Assembly: GCF_004357995.1 (NCBI RefSeq)
Contig: NZ_SMTK01000001.1
Coordinates: 186,001-250,000 of the forward strand
Direction of reading: 5' to 3'
Length of the DNA stretch: 64,000 nucleotides
DNA from: Arthrobacter crusticola
GTDB lineage: Bacteria; Actinomycetota; Actinomycetes; Actinomycetales; Micrococcaceae
Each line of letters opens with the position of its first letter. The stretch's first letter is position 1. Below, in pieces: positions 42,193-49,877 of this stretch. Below the pieces are notes generated by a model, which searched no databases, was not told the origin of the DNA, and saw only the letters and a program-made list of their open reading frames with translations. A program made the position numbers and the translations under genes.

Positions 42193-43028
42193 CAGCGCAC
42201 CGCCGAGCCCGAGGAGCGGTGGGCCAGGGCGACGACGAGGACGGCAACGGCCACCAGCACGAGGGAGAGTGCGACGGCGGCGTCGGGGTCGGTCTCCCGC
42301 TGGAGGTAGATCTCCAGCGGCAGGGTGCGCGTGACGCCCTGCAGTGATCCCGCGAAGGTGAGGGTCGCCCCGAACTCCCCAAGCGCCCGGGCGAATGACA
42401 GCACGGCTCCGGAGAGGAGACCGGGGAGGACGAGGGGAATCGTGACCCGGCGCAGCACCGTGGTGGGTGACGCGCCGAGCGTCGCGGCGACCGCCTCGTA
42501 CCTACCGCCGGCGCTGCGCAGCGCCCCCTCAAGGCTGAGGACAAGGAAGGGCAGTGCGACGAAGGTCTGGGCGAGGACGACGGCGGTGGTCGAGAACGCG
42601 ATGTCCACACCAAGGGTGCTCAGTGTTCCGCCCAACAGGCCCTGCCGTCCGAAGGTGTAAAGCAGGGCGATGCCGCCAACCACGGGAGGCAGGACGAGGG
42701 GCAGCAGCACGAGCGCGCGCAGCACCTGCTGACCGGGAAAGGCGCTGCGGGCCAGGACCAGCGCCATTGGGGTGCCGGCCAGGATGCAGAGCGTGGTGGC
42801 AGCGGCGGAGGTGGTCAGGCTGAGCTTCAGGGCAGCGATTGAGGACTCGGAGGTGACCAGTTCGGGGAAACGGGTCCAGTCCACCCGGACGACGATGGCG
42901 GCCAGGGGCAGCAGGATGAACAGCGCGCCGAGCGCGGCCACGACGAAAAGCCAGAGAGGCAGCCCGGAGAACCCGGCCCGGGGTCCCCGCACCCGGTCCG
43001 GGGCGGCGAGGGGCGCGGTGCCGGTCAC
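42192..43028 (-). CDS. modB: Molybdate ABC transporter permease
   Basis: The 278-residue protein has six predicted membrane helices. The EAA-type loop for contact with ModC is seen at [45 protein letters not shown], read in parts: [11 protein letters not shown] and [15 protein letters not shown]. The GTG at 43028 overlaps the modA stop (GTGA); a longer frame reaches back to 43358 but lies inside modA. Confidence 0.9.
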   Translation of the reverse strand: MTGTAPLAAPDRVRGPRAGFSGLPLWLFVVAALGALFILLPLAAIVVRVDWTRFPELVTSESSIAALKLSLTTSAAATTLCILAGTPMALVLARSAFPGQQVLRALVLLPLVLPPVVGGIALLYTFGRQGLLGGTLSTLGVDIAFSTTAVVLAQTFVALPFLVLSLEGALRSAGGRYEAVAATLGASPTTVLRRVTIPLVLPGLLSGAVLSFARALGEFGATLTFAGSLQGVTRTLPLEIYLQRETDPDAAVALSLVLVAVAVLVVALAHRSSGSAVR

Positions 43029-43843
43029 GGCCGGTCCGCGGGTGGCTGGAATCCCGCATCCTTCAGCAGGGTCTGCCCGGTGGAACCGGTGACCGTGTCG
43101 ATGAACGCCTGCGCGCCCTCCGGCGCGCCGGGGGCCACCGCCCCGATCAGGTAGCTGTTGGGCACCTCCGCCGCCTCGGGGATGGACACCGCTTCGACCT
43201 TCCCTGCCGCGGCGAGGGCGTCGGTGACGTAGACAAGGCCGGCGTCCGCCTCGCCGGAGATTACCTTGCCGAGCACCTCGGTGACCGAGGATTCCTCGCT
43301 GACGGGGGACAGGCGCACGCCGGTGATCTCCTGGATCCGCGTGGCCGCCGCACCGCACGGGACCTGGGGCGCGCAGGCGACCAGCCGGACGCCGGCGAGG
43401 TCAGTGAAACCCTCAACTCCGGCGGGGTTCCCCGGGGGGACGGCGATAGTCAGCCGGTTCCGTGCAAACTCTCCGGGCTCACCGTCGATCAGTCCCGCCT
43501 CGGCGAGCCGCTCCATGGTCGGTGCGTCGGCGGAGGCGAAGACGTCGGCCGGTGCGCCGGCCTCGATCTGGGTGGCAAGGTCGGAGGAGCCCGCGAAGTT
43601 CAGCACCACCTCCGATCCCGGGTTCCGGGCTTCGTAGTCCTCCGCCAGCGATTCGAAGACCCCCCGCAGCGAGGCCGCCGCAAAGACGGTTATGGTCTCC
43701 CCGTCTCCACCGGCCGGGTCCGCGCCGCCCCCGCAGCCGGTAAGGGCCATTGCGCAGGCGAGGAGAATCGGGCCGCCGCGCCGGTGCCGCGGCTGCCGTC
43801 GGCCGTTGGTGCCGGCGGCCGGGGAGGGTGCGGCCGGGCTCAC
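43025..43843 (-). CDS. modA: Molybdate-binding lipoprotein of the ABC transporter
   Basis: The 272-residue protein captures molybdate outside the membrane. Its signal peptide ends in the lipobox LTGC with lipidated Cys37. The mature protein starts the binding fold with [15 protein letters not shown], with [21 protein letters not shown] contributing the oxyanion site. The GTG at 43843 overlaps the stop of the regulator gene by 4 bases; a longer frame to 43978 has no signal-like start. It lies in the expected regulator-modA-modB-modC order. Confidence 0.9.
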   Translation of the reverse strand: MSPAAPSPAAGTNGRRQPRHRRGGPILLACAMALTGCGGGADPAGGDGETITVFAAASLRGVFESLAEDYEARNPGSEVVLNFAGSSDLATQIEAGAPADVFASADAPTMERLAEAGLIDGEPGEFARNRLTIAVPPGNPAGVEGFTDLAGVRLVACAPQVPCGAAATRIQEITGVRLSPVSEESSVTEVLGKVISGEADAGLVYVTDALAAAGKVEAVSIPEAAEVPNSYLIGAVAPGAPEGAQAFIDTVTGSTGQTLLKDAGFQPPADRP

Positions 43844-44247
43844 TGCCGGCGCCCCTGCGGGGTTTCGATGATCACCGTCGTCGCCTTCACCACGGCGACG
43901 GCGACGGCACCGGGTTCGATGCCGAGGTCCCGTGCGGCTTCGGCGCTCATCAGGGACACCACCCGGTGGGGCCCGCATTGAAGTTCGACCTGGGCCATGA
44001 CCGTATCGGCGGTCACCTTGGTGACCAGACCGACGAACCGGTTCCGGGCGGAGCTTGAGTTCCCGGCAGGATCCTCAGGGGTGACGGCACGTGACTGGGC
44101 CAGCCGGGCGAGGTCGACGCCGTCGACCTCGAGGACTCCGCCGGGTGAGCGGCGGCTCGACAGCGTTCCTTCGTCAATCCACCGCCGCACCGTGTCGTCA
44201 CTGACGGCCAGGTACTGGGCGGCCTCCTTTACCCGTATATGCGGCAT
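43840..44247 (-). CDS. Helix-turn-helix + TOBE (Mop) molybdate-binding regulator
   Basis: The 135-residue protein has an excisionase/MerR-like helix-turn-helix at residues 1-55 (IRVKEAAQYLAVSDDTVRRW) followed by one TOBE/Mop domain at about 68-132 (RNRFVGLVTKVTADTVMAQV, MSAEAARDLGIEPG), the oxyanion-binding fold shared with ModE and ModG. As the first gene of the mod operon, with a GTGA overlap to modA, it probably senses molybdate and controls its own operon. Regulator versus storage protein cannot be settled by sequence alone. Confidence 0.82.
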   Translation of the reverse strand: MPHIRVKEAAQYLAVSDDTVRRWIDEGTLSSRRSPGGVLEVDGVDLARLAQSRAVTPEDPAGNSSSARNRFVGLVTKVTADTVMAQVELQCGPHRVVSLMSAEAARDLGIEPGAVAVAVVKATTVIIETPQGRRQ

Positions 44248-44336
44248 GTCATCGAGAATAGGTGCTTATCTGCGGAAATAGAACCCGGAGGCGGGGGGGT
44301 CTTAGTGAGCAGCGTGGGCTCGAGAGCGTCGGGCTC

Positions 44337-44930
44337 CTAGATGGCCGACCCGCAGGCGGGTCGCATCCATGCGGCCGCAAGTCCCACCGTTTCCTCCACG
44401 GCATGTCCGATCCAGCGGACAGCCGTGACATCCGGGACGGTTCCCACCATGCCGACGGACGTGGAGGAGCACTGCTGCAGGTGGGTGAGAGCCCGCAGCG
44501 CGTGGTATCTGGAGGTGACAACCAGAACCTCGTCCCAACCGTGATCCCGGGCCAACCTGGCTATAGCCCGCGCCTCGCCGCGGGTCGTCAGGGGGTCCGG
44601 CGAGAAACATAAGGTCGGTACGTCACTGCCGGTCCTGCACAGCTGATCTGTAGAGGCATTTCCCGGAAGGCCCGTGCTTGAGAGGACCAAAAGGGGCGCA
44701 TAGCCTTCCTCCACAAGCCGTTCGCCTTCCGGCAGTCGTTCGAGTGCGGCGCCGGCCAGCACGATGACTGCATCCACCCGGCTGGGCTGACCCAGCGGCG
44801 GGGAGTGGAAGAGTGGATAGGCCGCCACCAGCCAGGCAAGGACAATACCAACCAGGGGGATAGTGGCCCGGCGAATCGGGTACCGCCGGCGGGGGCTTGC
44901 CGGGGGAACTGGCAGGTCTGAGGGTTCCAC
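44337..44930 (-). CDS. DUF218 (SanA/YdcF-like) membrane-anchored protein
   Basis: The 197-residue protein has one N-terminal membrane helix (about residues 22-42, IPLVGIVLAWLVAAYPL) and a DUF218 domain: DAVIVLAGAALERLPEG, PLLVLSSTG, ARAIARLARDHGWDEVLVVTSRYHALRAL. DUF218 proteins act in envelope biology (for example SanA, ElyC), but their biochemical activity is unclear. The GTG at 44930 has no strong ribosome site. It stands alone. Confidence 0.8.
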   Translation of the reverse strand: MEPSDLPVPPASPRRRYPIRRATIPLVGIVLAWLVAAYPLFHSPPLGQPSRVDAVIVLAGAALERLPEGERLVEEGYAPLLVLSSTGLPGNASTDQLCRTGSDVPTLCFSPDPLTTRGEARAIARLARDHGWDEVLVVTSRYHALRALTHLQQCSSTSVGMVGTVPDVTAVRWIGHAVEETVGLAAAWMRPACGSAI

Positions 44931-45027
44931 GGTCGGAGCCTACGCGAAAAGGTCCGCCCCGGGGCAGAGGACCCGCCGATTCGCGGGCCGGCCCGGCAAC
45001 CGCCCGCGGGAGGGGCGGGGCGGCGTT

Positions 45028-45057
45028 TTGGGCTGGGGGAAGATCTCAGGCTAAGAT
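45028..45057 (+). promoter_or_regulatory. Possible promoter for yceD-rpmF-rnc-mutM
   Basis: TTGGGC and TAAGAT are 18 bases apart, 33 bases before the proposed yceD start. Matches to consensus are only 3 and 4 of 6. Confidence 0.3.
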
Positions 45058-45090
45058 GATACGTCGGTCATATGTTCTACAGGAGTCACC

Positions 45091-45681
45091 ATTAAAAGCG
45101 ATCTCAGTTCGCCTTTGATCTTCAGTGTCAAAGACCTCGGGCGCAGCCCGGGAAGCATGCGGACAATCGAAGAACATGTACCCGCACCCAAGGATTTCGG
45201 GGTGGCGCTCATCGGCGTGCAGGAGGGTTCCGACATGGAACTCGATTTGCGTCTGGAGGCGGTTCACGAAGGAATCCTTGTGTCGGGAACCGCGGACGTC
45301 GAGGTGTCGGGCGAATGCGGCCGGTGCCTGATCCCCATTGAGTACACCAGCGGTGTGGAGATTCAGGAACTCTTCTACTACGGTGACTCCGGGTCGCTGC
45401 CGGCTGAAGAGGAAGAAGACCTGCACCGGGTTGAGAACGATTCGATCGATCTCGAGCCGGTGCTGAGGGACGCGGTGGTTACCTCACTGCCGTTCCAGCC
45501 GGTGTGCCGGGAGGACTGCAAGGGCCTGTGTTCCGAATGCGGAGCGCGCCTGAACGACGAGCCCGACCACCATCACGAAATTTTGGATCCTCGCTGGTCG
45601 GCCCTTGCCGGGCTGACCGGCACTGCCGCTGAGAATGATGCGGCACCACGTACAGAGTCAGACGAGAGAGAAGAGAGTTAG
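45091..45681 (+). CDS. yceD: DUF177/YceD family protein, probable ATT start
   Basis: The 196-residue YceD-family protein belongs to a group linked to 23S rRNA/ribosome assembly and almost always found before rpmF. Motifs are [28 protein letters not shown], a central acidic loop, and [13 protein letters not shown], whose Cys may bind zinc, then LDPRW. Between the in-frame TAA at 45052 and a TTG at 45115 there is no ATG or GTG. AGGAG at 45081-45085 stands 5 bases before an ATT at 45091, which adds the residues expected before the VKDLGR motif, while the TTG has no ribosome site. I therefore favour the rare ATT start. rpmF follows after 2 bases. Confidence 0.85.
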   Translation: MKSDLSSPLIFSVKDLGRSPGSMRTIEEHVPAPKDFGVALIGVQEGSDMELDLRLEAVHEGILVSGTADVEVSGECGRCLIPIEYTSGVEIQELFYYGDSGSLPAEEEEDLHRVENDSIDLEPVLRDAVVTSLPFQPVCREDCKGLCSECGARLNDEPDHHHEILDPRWSALAGLTGTAAENDAAPRTESDEREES

Positions 45682-45683
45682 TC

Positions 45684-45887
45684 GTGGCTGTTCCCAAGCG
45701 GAAAATGTCCCGCGCGAATACACGCGCACGCCGGTCCCAGTGGAAGGCAACCGCCCCCAAACTGGTCAAGACCGTGGAGAACGGCCGCGTCACCTACAGC
45801 CTTGCCCACCAGGCCAAGGTTGTCACCGACTCCGCCGGCACCCCGCTGTTCCTTGAGTACAAGGGCCGCAAGGTAGCCGACGTCTAA
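45684..45887 (+). CDS. rpmF: 50S ribosomal protein L32 (zinc-free form)
   Basis: The 67-residue ribosomal protein starts [20 protein letters not shown], the L32 signature. It has no Cys, so it lacks the zinc ribbon of the C+ paralogue and is the zinc-independent form. The GTG start lies 2 bases after yceD. A second, zinc-binding paralogue might exist elsewhere in the genome. Confidence 0.95.
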   Translation: MAVPKRKMSRANTRARRSQWKATAPKLVKTVENGRVTYSLAHQAKVVTDSAGTPLFLEYKGRKVADV

Positions 45888-45893
45888 CCTGGC

Positions 45894-46589
45894 GTGTCAA
45901 AGGAAGACCTGACCAAGCGTCTCGGTGTCGATATCGATGCCGGGACGCTTCGTCTTGCCCTCACGCACCGGTCGTACGCGTACGAGCAGGGCGGTATCCC
46001 CACCAATGAGCGGCTTGAGTTCCTCGGCGACTCGGTGCTCGGCCTGTCGGTGACGGATGCGCTCTACCGCGACAACCCGGACCTCTCCGAAGGTGACCTC
46101 GCCAAGCGCAGGTCCGCTGTCGTCAGCACCCGCGCCCTCGCGGGGGTGGCCCGCAGCCTCGACCTCGGCCAGCACATCCTGCTCGGGCAGGGGGAGAAGC
46201 TGACGAACGGGCGCGACAAGTCCTCCATCCTGGCCGACACTATGGAGGCCGTCATCGGCGCCGCCTACCTCAGCCACGGAATTGAGACGGCCCAGGCGAT
46301 GGTGATGCGGCTCATCGGGCCGCTGCTGCGCGACTCCGAGGTCCTCGGCGAGGGCACCGATTGGAAGACCCGCATCCAGGAGACCGCCGCCGCGCGCCGT
46401 CTCGGTGCCATCGACTACCAGGTGACAGGCACCGGCCCCGACCATGCGCGCTCCTTCGAGGCCCTCCTGGTCATCGGCGGAACGCCCTACGGCACCGGCG
46501 CCGGACACTCAAAGAAGGAAGCCGAACAGGCCGCCGCCGCCGCGTCCTGGAAGATCCTGCGCGGCCCGGTGCCCGCCGACGGCAGCTAG
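45894..46589 (+). CDS. rnc: Ribonuclease III
   Basis: The 231-residue enzyme cleaves double-stranded RNA in rRNA maturation and mRNA turnover. The catalytic [13 protein letters not shown] is at residues 38-50, with later acidic ligands in [22 protein letters not shown]-terminal dsRNA-binding domain covers about 160-228 ([36 protein letters not shown]). The GTG start is 6 bases after rpmF. The yceD-rpmF-rnc-mutM order is the usual actinobacterial one. Confidence 0.95.
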   Translation: MSKEDLTKRLGVDIDAGTLRLALTHRSYAYEQGGIPTNERLEFLGDSVLGLSVTDALYRDNPDLSEGDLAKRRSAVVSTRALAGVARSLDLGQHILLGQGEKLTNGRDKSSILADTMEAVIGAAYLSHGIETAQAMVMRLIGPLLRDSEVLGEGTDWKTRIQETAAARRLGAIDYQVTGTGPDHARSFEALLVIGGTPYGTGAGHSKKEAEQAAAAASWKILRGPVPADGS

Positions 46590-46595
46590 GCCGCG

Positions 46596-47567
46596 ATGCC
46601 CGAACTACCCGAAGTCGAGGTGGTGCGCCGCGGGCTGGCGCGCTGGACCGGCGGCCGCACCATCGAGGCGGCCGAAATCCTCGACCCGCGCTCCGCACGC
46701 CGTCATGTCGAGGGCCCCGACGACCTGCAGCGGCGGCTCGCGGGTGCCACCATCGCCGACGTCGTCCGGCGCGGCAAGTTCCTGTGGCTGCCGCTGAGCG
46801 CAGAAAGTGATAATTCCCACACCGCCGGGCCGCCCCGCACGGCGCTCATGGCTCACCTGGGCATGAGCGGACAGCTCCTGGTGAAGGATCCGGGCCTTCC
46901 TGACGAGAAGCACCTTCGAATCCGCCTCGCGCTGTCGCCTGCGCGCGACGAAACCGGCGTCGAACTGCCCTCCGAGCTGAGGTTCGTCGACCAGCGGATC
47001 TTCGGGGGGATGTTCCTTGCGGACCTCGAACCGACTGCGGACGGGCTCCCGGGCGGCCAGGGAGAGGTCGGCCTGCCGCTGATTCCCCGCCAGGCCGCCC
47101 ATATCGCCCGCGACCCCCTTGACCCCGCCTTTTCGTTCGAGGCCTTCCACACCCGGCTTCGGGCCCGCCGCACGGGCATTAAGCGCGCTCTGCTGGACCA
47201 GTCGCTGATTTCGGGCATCGGCAACATCTACGCCGACGAGGCGTTGTGGGCTGCGCGCCTGCATTTCGCCCGCCCCACCGACACCCTCCGGCGGTCCGAG
47301 TCGCTCCGTCTGACCGAGGAGGCGCGGTCGGTGATGGAGCGGGCGCTTGAGGCCGGCGGCACGAGCTTTGATTCGCTCTACGTGAACGTCAATGGCACCT
47401 CGGGCTACTTCGAACGATCCCTCAACGCTTACGGCCGCGCCGGCGAGCCCTGCAGGCGGTGTGCCGCGGAGGGGCGGGATACCCGGATCCGCAGGGATGT
47501 CTTCATGAACCGCTCCTCGTACAGCTGCCCTCGATGCCAGCCCGTACCACGCAATGCCCGCTGGTAG
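46596..47567 (+). CDS. mutM: Formamidopyrimidine-DNA glycosylase
   Basis: The 323-residue DNA repair enzyme excises 8-oxoguanine and cleaves the abasic site. Pro2-Glu3 of [14 protein letters not shown] form the catalytic N-terminus; [33 protein letters not shown] and the zinc finger CRRC...CPRC at the C-terminus are present. It starts 6 bases after the rnc stop. The protein is about 40 residues longer than E. coli MutM because of loops near residues 65-75 and 140-160. Confidence 0.95.
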   Translation: MPELPEVEVVRRGLARWTGGRTIEAAEILDPRSARRHVEGPDDLQRRLAGATIADVVRRGKFLWLPLSAESDNSHTAGPPRTALMAHLGMSGQLLVKDPGLPDEKHLRIRLALSPARDETGVELPSELRFVDQRIFGGMFLADLEPTADGLPGGQGEVGLPLIPRQAAHIARDPLDPAFSFEAFHTRLRARRTGIKRALLDQSLISGIGNIYADEALWAARLHFARPTDTLRRSESLRLTEEARSVMERALEAGGTSFDSLYVNVNGTSGYFERSLNAYGRAGEPCRRCAAEGRDTRIRRDVFMNRSSYSCPRCQPVPRNARW

Positions 47568-47597
47568 TTACAGCGTTTACCCGTCCGTGATCTGAAT

Positions 47598-47626
47598 GTG
47601 ACAATTCCGAGATGCGGAGGTAGCGT
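47598..47626 (+). promoter_or_regulatory. Possible promoter of the riboswitch-controlled wall hydrolase
   Basis: GTGACA and TAGCGT are 17 bases apart; the -35 matches at 5 of 6 positions, the -10 at 3 of 6. Transcription from here would give a ~235-base leader holding the riboswitch. Confidence 0.4.
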
Positions 47627-47714
47627 TAGACCCGCGCCGGGACATCATGGACCGGCGCCCTTCGTCAGACTGCCTAACCCTGTCGGTGACAGAAGGACCG
47701 TTCGCATAACTTTT

Positions 47715-47858
47715 CCGACAGGGGCGGGGGAACCGAGAGCGGGCTCTTTGTGAAGAGTCCTAGGGGTTAAGGCGCGGCACGGACATCATCTGGGGAGATG
47801 GTCCGGTGCGCCCGGGTGTCCCATCCGAACCCGACAGCTAACTCCGCAGGCATCGGGA
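47715..47858 (+). ncRNA. Cyclic di-AMP riboswitch (ydaO/yuaA type)
   Basis: The leader shows the conserved elements of the c-di-AMP riboswitch in order: CGGGGGAACC at 47725-47734, AGGGGTTAAGG at 47762-47772, GGGTGTCCCATCCGAACCCG at 47814-47833 and CAGCTAACTCCGCAGGC at 47835-47851. The ribosome site GGGAGAGG directly follows, so ligand binding could mask translation or end transcription early. In actinobacteria this class precedes genes of wall hydrolases and resuscitation factors, which fits the LysM-NlpC/P60 gene downstream. High c-di-AMP normally turns such genes off. Exact ends are approximate. Confidence 0.87.
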
Positions 47859-47869
47859 GAGGCAACTTT

Positions 47870-48751
47870 ATGTCCAAGAATCGTTCAATCGCGCGCCACC
47901 GGGCGACCCCGGTCCGCACCAGTCCCCTCAAGACCGCAACCCGCGCCGTCGCCGCAACTGCAGGTGTAGCAGGCCGTCCGGCAGCCGTCGTCGTCGCAGC
48001 CTCGGGCATCCTGCTCGGTGCAACGCTTCCGGCGAACGCTGCCGGAGAGGTTGAGGTAAGTACGTCCGCGTCGCAGGTCAGCGCCCCCGCTGTCCAGGCA
48101 GCTCCTGCTCCCGCTGCCTCCGCAACCTCGCACACCGTGGTTGCGGGCGACACCCTTGGAACCATCGCAGGCAAGTATGGGGTCAGCCTTGACGCCATCT
48201 TCGCCGCCAACGGAATGGGCTGGGACTCGGTTATTTACCCGGGCCAGACCATCGTCCTCTCCGGCAATGCCGTAGCTGCTGCCCCGCAGCCCGCCGCCGC
48301 TGTCCAGGCCTTCGCTCCTGCTCCGCAGGCAGCGCCGGCCCAGACCGCTGCGACCACCAGCAACCCGATGGGTATCAGCAGCCAGAGCAACGAGATGCGC
48401 GTCATCGGCGCCGCATCGACCAGCGGCATCGTTGGCACCGCTCTCCAGGGCGTCGGCTCCGGCTACGTCTACGGCGGCTCCGGCTTCGGCATGTGGGACT
48501 GCTCGAGCTTCGTCCAGTGGGTCTACGCCCAGCACGGCATCGACCTGCCCCGCACCACCTGGTCGCAGTTCGCCGCCCTGACCCCGACCGGCAACCCGCA
48601 GCCGGGCGACCTGGTCAGCCAGAACGGTGGAAGCCACGTTGGCATCTACCTGGGCAACGGCAAGATGGTCAGCGCGCTGAACCCCTCGCAGGGCACGCTC
48701 GTCCACGACGTGAGCGCCATGTCGGTCGACGGTTACTACACCGCCGGCTGA
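47870..48751 (+). CDS. LysM + NlpC/P60 peptidoglycan hydrolase
   Basis: The 293-residue secreted wall enzyme has a long signal region (residues 1-58, ending PANAAG), then a LysM peptidoglycan-binding module at about 88-130 (HTVVAGDTLGTIAGKYGVSL, NGMGWDSVIYPGQTIVL), an Ala/Pro/Gln linker and a C-terminal NlpC/P60 domain from about 185. The catalytic Cys is in WDCSSFVQWVYAQHGI and the catalytic His in GSHVGIYLGNGKMV. It would cut peptide stems in the wall. The ATG at 47870 has GAGAGG 7 bases before it, just beyond the riboswitch, and a strong terminator follows. Confidence 0.92.
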   Translation: MSKNRSIARHRATPVRTSPLKTATRAVAATAGVAGRPAAVVVAASGILLGATLPANAAGEVEVSTSASQVSAPAVQAAPAPAASATSHTVVAGDTLGTIAGKYGVSLDAIFAANGMGWDSVIYPGQTIVLSGNAVAAAPQPAAAVQAFAPAPQAAPAQTAATTSNPMGISSQSNEMRVIGAASTSGIVGTALQGVGSGYVYGGSGFGMWDCSSFVQWVYAQHGIDLPRTTWSQFAALTPTGNPQPGDLVSQNGGSHVGIYLGNGKMVSALNPSQGTLVHDVSAMSVDGYYTAG

Positions 48752-48772
48752 TACCCCGCTGTTTTCAGCACG

Positions 48773-48816
48773 CAGAAGGCCGGTGCCCCGTAGGGGGTAC
48801 CGGCCTTCTGGTTTTC
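48773..48816 (+). terminator. Intrinsic terminator after the NlpC/P60 gene
   Basis: A 17-bp stem (CAGAAGGCCGGTGCCCC with its complement, one G-T pair) closes on a GTAG loop and is followed by GTTTTCC. It stands between two convergent genes and could also slow oleD read-through. Confidence 0.88.
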
Positions 48817-48878
48817 CACCGACGTGTCCGGACTTCGGCCGCGCATGGCGTAAACCGCCCGGCGGCCCGTGGATACAG

Positions 48879-49877
48879 TCAGGACGTACGGATTTCGATG
48901 CGGGGTCCCGGTGCCCGGAAGTGGGCGGCCAGACGCGCGAGGCCCTCGTCGATCGACACCTCGGGGACCCACGCAAGCAGTTCGCGGGTCTGCCGCTGGT
49001 CGTACCAGTGAGCCGTTGAGAGCTGCTCGGCGAGGAAACGGGTCATCGGGGGCTCCTGCGTGGATCCGGAGCGGCGCCACGCCCGCTCGACCATTGAGCC
49101 CGCCGTGCGGGCCACGGCCCCGGGCACGCTCCACCCCGGCGGGCGCACGCCGCCGGCGGCGCAGATTCCGGCGATCATCTCACCGATCGGCCGCGGCTCG
49201 CCGTTGGTCACGACCAGCGCCCTGCCCTGCACGTGCTCGATCCGGTGCAGCGCCGCCACGATGGCCGCCGCGGCGTTGTCCACGAAGGTTGTGTCCACCA
49301 GTGCGGTGCCCTGGTCGAGGACGGGAAGGCGGCCCGCTCGGGCCCGCTCCAGCACACGCTGGACGAGCTGGGTGTCTCCGGGCCCCCAGACGATGTGGGG
49401 GCGGACGGCGGCGACCCGGAAGCCCGGCTCCGAGCTGCCCAGCGCAAGCAGTTCCGCAAGGCCCTTCGTCCGCGCGTAGTCGCCCCGCGCGCGCTCGGGA
49501 GCCGCCGGAGCGGCCCCTGCCCCGGCACACGACGTGCCGTCCGCTGCCACCGAGGGCGAGGAGACAAAGACCACATCGGACACCCCTGCGTCCCGCGCAG
49601 CCACCAGGAGCGCCCGGGTCCCTTCGACATTGACCGCCTCGAAGTCGGCCGGGTTCCCAGTGAAGGACACCTTGGCGGCAAGGTGGATGACCGCGTCGAC
49701 GCCGGCTGTGGCCCGGCCGAGGGCCGCAGGGTCGGTGAGGGAACCCAGTTCATCCTGGGCCCCGGGCACGCCCGAGGGCCGGCGCTGGAAGGTGCGCACC
49801 GGTGTTCCCTGTGACAGGAGCAGGGCGGCCACCGCACCGCCAAGGAGGCCGCTGGCCCCGGTGACCAGGACGGTCAT
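48879..49877 (-). CDS. oleD: OleD: NADPH-dependent 2-alkyl-3-oxoalkanoate reductase
   Basis: The 332-residue extended short-chain dehydrogenase reduces the beta-keto acid made by OleA to the beta-hydroxy acid in the long-chain olefin pathway. TGASGLLGGAVA is the nucleotide-binding loop, and the catalytic pair Tyr134 and Lys138 lie in YARTK, preceded by the Ser strand VFVSSPSVA. The ATG at 49877 overlaps the oleBC stop (ATGA). A longer frame to 50336 lies within oleBC and is rejected. Confidence 0.9.
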   Translation of the reverse strand: MTVLVTGASGLLGGAVAALLLSQGTPVRTFQRRPSGVPGAQDELGSLTDPAALGRATAGVDAVIHLAAKVSFTGNPADFEAVNVEGTRALLVAARDAGVSDVVFVSSPSVAADGTSCAGAGAAPAAPERARGDYARTKGLAELLALGSSEPGFRVAAVRPHIVWGPGDTQLVQRVLERARAGRLPVLDQGTALVDTTFVDNAAAAIVAALHRIEHVQGRALVVTNGEPRPIGEMIAGICAAGGVRPPGWSVPGAVARTAGSMVERAWRRSGSTQEPPMTRFLAEQLSTAHWYDQRQTRELLAWVPEVSIDEGLARLAAHFRAPGPRIEIRTS

